Origin: Paenibacillus lignilyticus | GTDB taxonomy: Bacteria; Bacillota; Bacilli; Paenibacillales; Paenibacillaceae | Length of the DNA: 64,000 nt | Direction of reading: 5' to 3' | Assembly (NCBI RefSeq): GCF_017942085.1 | Contig: NZ_JAGKSP010000007.1 | Location: forward strand, 239,701-303,700 | In this document: positions 59,595 to 64,000 of the stretch, piece after piece | Layout of the letters: each line of letters opens with the position of its first letter | Position numbering within the stretch: the first letter of the stretch is position 1 | Translations under genes and position numbers: made by a program | Notes under the pieces: model-generated | Told to the model about the DNA's origin: nothing | Database searches by the model: none | Seen by the model: the letters and a program-made list of their open reading frames with translations, nothing else

Positions 59595-60655
59595 GACAGC
59601 GGCTCCTTCGGAAGAAAGGTAACCAGCTTCGGATGGCGAAGCTGCCCGGCAGAAGTCAGCTCGAGGCCGGAAACCCGGCACTTGAACGGCAGCGACAGCC
59701 ACTGGATCTCTTCACGCTTCAGATCCTCCGGCACCGCCGGAAACGGACAAGCGACTACCGCCAAATGCGAATGCTGCGGCTTGAAAGTCGCGGCCAGCAC
59801 TCTGCGAAGCGCATCATTGAGCCCAAGCGAGACGCTGCCGAGATAATAGCCCTCATGCTCCATCACCAGACTCGCGACGATACCGCCCCGCCACTTAAGT
59901 CCGACTATATCGACATCGAGGACAAGGACGATCTTCTTCTTCAGCCAGTCGCGATGTTTCTTGCCTTCCCGATAAGGGCTGTCCAGCCGCTTGCTGACAA
60001 CGCCTTCCCATTTATTCGTTTGGACCCATTCCCACAACGCAGCACCATCCTGAAACAGATCCGTCACGAACATACGCGGATCATCCGACGGACATAGCGC
60101 GGTGAGCCGCCGATGCCGCTCCTCATAGGGGTGATGGCGCAAATCGCCGGAAGCGTCTGCGAGGATATCGAACAGCACCAAGACGAGCCCGCCTCGCGCA
60201 CCTGAACCTGCATCCGCACCTGCACCTGCTTTAGCACCTAAACCGCCGCCAATAGGCTCGGGTAGCGGCTGCCGCAAGAGCCCGCGTGATCGTTCTCTCT
60301 TCAGCACATGCTGAAAATTCGGCCGTACGCCATCCCACCATACGATTTCGCCGTCCAGCAGGCATCGGCCCAGTGCCGCTGCCTTAGACTCCAGCAGCGA
60401 CGTAATTTCAGGATAAATACTATTCTTTAAGTACAGCTTGCGCGAAAATATCTCGACCTGCCCATACCCGTTCAAGCGGGCAAGGATGCGCACGCCGTCC
60501 CATTTCAGCTGATAGCCCCATTCGCTGCCGACAGGGAGCTCATCATCAGAGATAGGAGCCATCGGCTCAACCGGCAGCGGCAACGGCTGCTCATAGCGAG
60601 CTTCCTGATGCAAGCTTACATCAGGAAGCGATTCCTCGGACCATGGCTGTTCCAT
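59591..60655 (-). CDS. ATP-dependent DNA ligase of the Ku/LigD system
   Basis: 354-residue ligase with nucleotidyltransferase domain (about 25-250) and OB fold. The adenylated Lys51 is in YQLKWDGVR; DGEIVWWDG, FDILAD, EGVVSKRLDSPYREGK and DWLKKK are motifs III to V. A Gly/Ala-rich insertion (GAKAGAGADAGSGARGG, about 140-157) is unusual and resembles the Ku tail. It starts 3 bp after ku and overlaps the polymerase gene, so the three form one operon. Confidence 0.92.
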   Translation of the reverse strand: MEQPWSEESLPDVSLHQEARYEQPLPLPVEPMAPISDDELPVGSEWGYQLKWDGVRILARLNGYGQVEIFSRKLYLKNSIYPEITSLLESKAAALGRCLLDGEIVWWDGVRPNFQHVLKRERSRGLLRQPLPEPIGGGLGAKAGAGADAGSGARGGLVLVLFDILADASGDLRHHPYEERHRRLTALCPSDDPRMFVTDLFQDGAALWEWVQTNKWEGVVSKRLDSPYREGKKHRDWLKKKIVLVLDVDIVGLKWRGGIVASLVMEHEGYYLGSVSLGLNDALRRVLAATFKPQHSHLAVVACPFPAVPEDLKREEIQWLSLPFKCRVSGLELTSAGQLRHPKLVTFLPKEPLS

Positions 60656-60658
60656 CGC

Positions 60659-61621
60659 CTATGACACCGTGTCCTTCTTCGTTTTGCGAGCGCGCGGCGC
60701 TTTCACTTTGGCCACGACCTCGCTGGCTCCCTCGGCAGCGCCTGAGGCACCGGAAGCGCCGGCAGCCGCACCACCCGCGGCCCCACCGGCACCCGCTGCA
60801 CCGCCGCCGGCTCCGGCCGCATTCGTATCCAAGCCGCCGGGCGTATTCGGCGGCAGCTTAACCGCCTCCAAGCTGGCTTGCAACGCGGCCATCAGGTCAA
60901 GCACATTCGTGCGCTGCTGCTCCGGCGCGACGCGAACGTCCTCGCCGGCGATTTTGTGCTGAATGAGATCCATCAAACGCTCCCGATAATCGTCGGTATA
61001 TTTGGCCGGCTCGAACGGAGTGGAGAGCTGCTCGATCAGCATGCGCGCCATCATGAGCTCTTTCTCGTTCACATTGACGGTTTCCGGCAGCCCCGGCACC
61101 TGATCGACGGAGCGGATTTCATCCGGGTAGAAAATCGTTTCCATCGCTAAGCAATCATCGATGATGCGAATGGCAGCAAGCGAGCTTTTGGAACGTATCG
61201 ACACTTTGGCAATCCCGATCCGACCCGACTGGCGCATGGCCTCCATAAGCAGGTTATACGCATTTCCGCCTGCCTGATCCGGTGAGAGATAGTAGGTTTT
61301 CTGAAAATAAATCGGGTCAATTTCCTCGAGCGCGACGAAATCCAGGATGGTAATCGTCTTGGTTGCATCGCTGGACAGCGATTCCAGCTCGTCCTTCTCG
61401 AACAGCACATAACGGCCTTTCTCATATTCATAGCCTTTGACGATGGCGTCCCAATCGACCTCAACGTCGCAGGTAGGGCATCTGCGGATATAGGAGATGT
61501 TGCTGCCGCAGTCGCGGTGGATCATTTTCAGAGAGATGTCCTTATCTTCCGTAGCTGAAAACATTTTGACTGGCACATGCACGAGACCGAAGCTGATGGC
61601 CCCTTTCCATACGGTATGCAT
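60659..61621 (-). CDS. ku: Ku DNA end-binding protein
   Basis: 320-residue bacterial Ku; the homodimer ring binds DNA ends and recruits LigD. The core (1-255) has WKGAISFGLVHVPVKMFSAT, HRDCGSNISYIRRCPTC and KYTDDYRERLMDLI. The C-terminal extension is an Ala/Gly-rich low-complexity stretch (about 265-300) ending in a Lys/Arg-rich tail (KAPRARKTKKDTVS), likely a second DNA contact. GAGGGGG is 7 bp before the ATG. Such systems often act in spore outgrowth. Confidence 0.95.
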   Translation of the reverse strand: MHTVWKGAISFGLVHVPVKMFSATEDKDISLKMIHRDCGSNISYIRRCPTCDVEVDWDAIVKGYEYEKGRYVLFEKDELESLSSDATKTITILDFVALEEIDPIYFQKTYYLSPDQAGGNAYNLLMEAMRQSGRIGIAKVSIRSKSSLAAIRIIDDCLAMETIFYPDEIRSVDQVPGLPETVNVNEKELMMARMLIEQLSTPFEPAKYTDDYRERLMDLIQHKIAGEDVRVAPEQQRTNVLDLMAALQASLEAVKLPPNTPGGLDTNAAGAGGGAAGAGGAAGGAAAGASGASGAAEGASEVVAKVKAPRARKTKKDTVS

Positions 61622-61680
61622 CTCATTTCCCCCTCACATTAAAATGGATTAAAGTCCTATACGGTCATTGTTCCCCGAAT

Positions 61681-61710
61681 GCATGAAAGTAAGCTTGTTC
61701 GGGCATATTT
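61681..61710 (+). promoter_or_regulatory. Forespore (sigma-G/F-type) promoter candidate
   Basis: GCATG at 61681-61685 and CATATTT at 61704-61710, separated by 18 bp, fit the sigma-G consensus GHATR-N18-CATNHTA at all but one position. It precedes a small gene and sspH, whose product is a spore protein, which supports the call. Confidence 0.6.
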
Positions 61711-61755
61711 TCGTGTAGCAAGAACCAACTTCATCATCTAAAGGAGGCATATGGA

Positions 61756-61941
61756 ATGACCGAAGCGGGCAATTCCCCGACTGGGAACGGCAACGATAAG
61801 CAGCATGAAGGCCGCGATGATTATTTTATGGACATCGACCGGATGGTGAATGAAGGATTAGGCGGCGGGCAAGTGACCTTGAACAACGGGTTAATTGCAG
61901 AGTCCACCACGGATACAATGGAGCCTGAAGCGAGGGATTAA
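61756..61941 (+). CDS. Small acidic protein of unknown function, probably sporulation-linked
   Basis: 61-residue protein, polar and acidic, with a central block DYFMDIDRMVNEGLGGGQVT followed by LNNGLI. I do not recognise the family with confidence. AAGGAGG is 7-8 bp before the ATG. It is followed 3 bp later by sspH and lies behind a forespore-type promoter, so a spore role is likely. Confidence 0.65.
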   Translation: MTEAGNSPTGNGNDKQHEGRDDYFMDIDRMVNEGLGGGQVTLNNGLIAESTTDTMEPEARD

Positions 61942-61944
61942 GCA

Positions 61945-62133
61945 GTGGATACGAAACGCGCAATGGAGATTTACAGCTCGAAGGACACGTTTGCCGTTCA
62001 TCTGGGCGATAAGTCGGTATGGATTGAAAATGTGGACGAAGCCAATGGCATGGCAACCGTTCAAGTGGGTTCAGACCCGCTTAATACGCAAACCGTTTCG
62101 GTCGACCGCTTGAAAGAAGAAGGCGACGAATAA
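61945..62133 (+). CDS. sspH: H-type small acid-soluble spore protein, second copy
   Basis: 62-residue SspH-family protein starting at a GTG: KRAMEIYSSKDTFAVHLGDK, VWIENVDEANGMATVQVG and NTQTVSVDRLKEE match the family. It begins 3 bp after the preceding small gene and is probably coupled to it. The terminator follows at once. It is only distantly similar to the copy at 19.9 kb. Confidence 0.87.
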   Translation: MDTKRAMEIYSSKDTFAVHLGDKSVWIENVDEANGMATVQVGSDPLNTQTVSVDRLKEEGDE

Positions 62134-62152
62134 GAAGCGGCACAGGAGCAAG

Positions 62153-62191
62153 GCCCTCGGACACCGATCGTTGGATGCCGAGGGTCTTTTT
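62153..62191 (+). terminator. Terminator of the sspH unit
   Basis: CCCTCGG (62154-62160) pairs with CCGAGGG (62178-62184), followed by TCTTTTT. Confidence 0.85.
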
Positions 62192-62293
62192 AGAGAAACG
62201 ATTATTTTCAAATAAATGAATATTGAAAAACGTTCGGAATTTGACGATTTCGAGACATAACGAAATATAAATGGCGAAAAGACGTGCTTATTC

Positions 62294-62322
62294 TTGGAAA
62301 TCGAGCTAAATTCGGGTATAAT
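62294..62322 (+). promoter_or_regulatory. Sigma-A promoter of yitT
   Basis: TTGGAA (62294-62299) and TATAAT (62317-62322) with a 17-bp spacer, 48 bp before the start. A weaker TTGACG/TATAAA pair lies at 62241-62271. Confidence 0.65.
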
Positions 62323-62370
62323 GAATCAATAAGCTTAATTTTTAAGTTTTATCACTAGAGGGGGGAAAGT

Positions 62371-63237
62371 ATGGCGAAACAGCACTATAAGCTTACCAAG
62401 CTGGAGTTGCTGCTACGGATTGTATTACTTACCGTCGGTGCAGGGCTCGTTTCCGTAGCTCTTGAGATTTTTCTCGTACCAAACAACATTATTGATGGCG
62501 GAATAGTCGGTATATCCATCATCGTGGCTCATCTGACTAGTTTGCCGCTCGGTCTCTTTCTATTCTTGTTCAACTTGCCGTTTCTCGTTATCGGTTACAA
62601 GCAGATCGGTAAAACATTTGCGATATCAACGCTCTACGGCGTTGTGGTCATGTCCATCGGCACGACCCTGCTTCATCCGGTCCAGGCTTTGACGTACAGT
62701 CCGTTTCTGGCACCGGTATTCGGCGGCGTTATTCTCGGCATCGGGGTCGGTTTGGTTATCCGTTCCGGCGGATCGCTCGATGGAACGGAGATCATTGCGA
62801 TCTTGTTCACGAAGAAAACACCATTCTCTGTCGGCGAAATTGTCATGTTTTTCAATCTTTTTATCCTGGCGAGCGCAGGCTTCGTGTTCTCGTGGGACAG
62901 CGCGATGTATTCACTCATAGCCTACTACATTGCTTTTAAAGTCATAGACGTGACCTTAGAGGGGATCGATCAATCCAAGTCGGTCTGGATTATCAGTAAA
63001 GAATCGAAAGAAATCGGAGATGCCATCATGAGCCGGCTCGGCCGCGGCGTTACGTATTTGCATGGCGAAGGTGCTTTCTCGGGCGGGACGAAGCGCGTGA
63101 TCTTCTGCGTCATCACGCGTCTGGAAGAAGCGAAGATGAAGTCCATTGTCATGGAACTCGATCCTACAGCGTTTCTCGCGGTGGGCAACATCCATGACGT
63201 CAAAGGCGGACGCTTCAAGAAGCGAGCCATCCACTAA
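62371..63237 (+). CDS. YitT-family membrane protein
   Basis: 288 residues: about five or six helices (YitT membrane domain, 1-185; VALEIFLVPNNIIDGGIVG, GGVILGIGVGLVIRSGGSLD) then a cytoplasmic DUF2179 domain (about 200-285; GRGVTYLHGEGAFSGG, AFLAVGNIHDVKGGRFKK). The family is widespread in Firmicutes and its function is unresolved. GAGGGGGG lies about 6 bp before the ATG. Confidence 0.92.
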   Translation: MAKQHYKLTKLELLLRIVLLTVGAGLVSVALEIFLVPNNIIDGGIVGISIIVAHLTSLPLGLFLFLFNLPFLVIGYKQIGKTFAISTLYGVVVMSIGTTLLHPVQALTYSPFLAPVFGGVILGIGVGLVIRSGGSLDGTEIIAILFTKKTPFSVGEIVMFFNLFILASAGFVFSWDSAMYSLIAYYIAFKVIDVTLEGIDQSKSVWIISKESKEIGDAIMSRLGRGVTYLHGEGAFSGGTKRVIFCVITRLEEAKMKSIVMELDPTAFLAVGNIHDVKGGRFKKRAIH

Positions 63238-63275
63238 CCAGGCAATCAAGCAGGTCTGCTCGCAGACATTCATAC

Positions 63276-63315
63276 AGGCAAGGCTGTGCAACCAAGCATG
63301 GCCTTGCCTGCTTTT
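63276..63315 (+). terminator. Terminator of yitT
   Basis: A perfect 9-bp stem CAGGCAAGG / CCTTGCCTG (63276-63284 with 63302-63310), then CTTTT. Confidence 0.85.
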
Positions 63316-63316
63316 G

Positions 63317-63345
63317 TTGCGGGTCTTTGTGCTGACCGATATAAT
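63317..63345 (+). promoter_or_regulatory. Sigma-A promoter of thiL
   Basis: TTGCGG (63317-63322) and TATAAT (63340-63345) with a 17-bp spacer, directly after the yitT terminator. Confidence 0.6.
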
Positions 63346-63399
63346 AGGGACAACTAACTTTGAAAATAAGGCTGCGGCCGGCAACTGGAGGCGGAGAAA

Positions 63400-64000
63400 C
63401 TGGACGAGTTTGAGCGCATTCGAAATTGGACGGATGACCGCCAACATCCGTCCGTGCTCGCGAAGCAAGGCGTGGTGCTCGGCATCGGCGACGATACGGC
63501 TGTCGTAGGATTGCCGCCGGGTGAGAGTAGCGGCAGCCTGGAGTGGCTGCTCGCGGTCGACACGATGGTGGAGACCGTCCATTTCAACGACGCGACGATG
63601 GGCGAGGCCGACATCGGCTGGAAGGCGCTGGCCGCGAACGTCAGCGATATCACGGCAATGGGAGGCGTGCCTCGGCATGCGCTCGTGTCCGTGAGCGTGC
63701 CGCCGGCATGGGGGCCGGCACGTATGCGCCGGCTCTATGACGGGCTTTACGCGTGCGCCGAGCATTACGGCGTCGCGGTGGTTGGCGGCGATACGACGAG
63801 TTCGCCGCTGCACTTGGTTGTGTCCGTGACGGTCGTGGGCACCGCCCCGGCGGGCAAGGCGATTCGCCGGGCAGGCGCGCAGCCCGGCGACGCCGTGTTC
63901 GTGACCGGAGCGGCGGGGATGGCCGCGGCCGGTCTGCATGCTCTGCTCGCCGCCGCGGCGGCGAGCGCGGGGGCTGCGGCGCAGCCGCATGGCGGCGGCG
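63400..64000 (+). CDS. thiL: Thiamine-monophosphate kinase, 5' part
   Basis: Phosphorylates thiamine monophosphate to thiamine pyrophosphate. About 200 residues are present before the window ends: LDEFERIRNW, VLGIGDDTAVV, LLAVDTMVETVHF, ADIGWKALAANVSDITAMGG and VAVVGGDTTSSP are ThiL and PurM-like motifs. The frame opens after a TAA at 63367 and holds no ATG, GTG or TTG before the conserved DEFxxI motif. A CTG at 63400, 8 bp after GGAGG (63387-63391), sits exactly where the family starts, so a CTG start is likely. The next standard start (GTG 63457) would remove the conserved N terminus. The C-terminal part seen is Ala-rich with high GC. Confidence 0.85.
   Translation, partial: MDEFERIRNWTDDRQHPSVLAKQGVVLGIGDDTAVVGLPPGESSGSLEWLLAVDTMVETVHFNDATMGEADIGWKALAANVSDITAMGGVPRHALVSVSVPPAWGPARMRRLYDGLYACAEHYGVAVVGGDTTSSPLHLVVSVTVVGTAPAGKAIRRAGAQPGDAVFVTGAAGMAAAGLHALLAAAAASAGAAAQPHGGG

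Noticed and set aside
62956..63990. 344-codon minus-strand open frame over yitT and thiL
   Set aside because: Arg-rich, no domain, and antisense to two clear genes in GC-rich sequence.

Overview
The window looks like chromosome from a spore-forming, moderate-GC Gram-positive of the Paenibacillaceae (Paenibacillus/Cohnella type). The evidence is two SspH-type small acid-soluble spore proteins, lipoprotein solute-binding proteins, YesM/YesN-type two-component pairs, a Ku/LigD end-joining cluster, many glycoside hydrolases, and AAGGAGG-type ribosome sites with strong intrinsic terminators. I saw no rRNA, tRNA, insertion sequence, prophage or CRISPR array.

Layout. (1) 0-19.6 kb is a carbohydrate-utilisation locus: an ArsR-type regulator, cytoplasmic GH43, two GH2 paralogues, GH32, a 954-residue fusion of a degenerate GH32 and a six-hairpin glycosidase-like domain, a YesM/YesN sensor-regulator pair, a sugar ABC importer without its own ATPase, and a convergent secreted GH43 with three accessory modules. 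Three catabolite-repression-like sites lie at its control points. (2) 19.8-27.7 kb holds mixed single genes: sspH, a LysR regulator divergent from a quinone-type oxidoreductase, a GH25 lysozyme, a half-size chromate transporter, a 5'-nucleotidase, an AadK-like adenylyltransferase, an EamA transporter and a DinB protein. (3) 27.8-35.7 kb holds an OmpR-type two-component system followed by an operon of cell-wall amidase, two ABC permeases, an HlyD-type adaptor and a lipoprotein binding protein. The two transcription units share an upstream direct-repeat box, so the first probably controls the second. (4) 35.8-40.1 kb is potABCD plus a small unknown gene behind an 8-codon leader. (5) 40.1-57.8 kb contains a GNAT, a three-gene ABC-2 exporter, MOSC, YmaF, a GH51 arabinofuranosidase, PP2C, SDR, PAP2, a stalk-domain protein, a Dph6-like ligase, glycerate kinase, an ECF sigma factor, an HD-GYP protein, an HxlR regulator and an aldo/keto reductase. 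(6) 57.8-64 kb has about 0.9 kb of repeats, split ligD (polymerase and ligase as separate genes) with ku, a forespore-type promoter driving a small gene plus sspH, yitT, and the start of thiL, which runs off the window.

The most unusual feature is a set of intergenic hairpin-repeat arrays at 22.2, 30.3, 52.2, 57.8 and 58.4 kb. They differ in sequence, but three share one design: short inverted repeats with a loop length fixed within the array, spaced about 50-60 bp apart. All five lie just downstream of gene 3' ends, four of them between convergent genes. A second candidate novelty is the amidase/ABC/HlyD operon and its linked two-component system. A third is the GH32-like/six-hairpin fusion, which carries a perfect 32-bp palindrome in its coding sequence.
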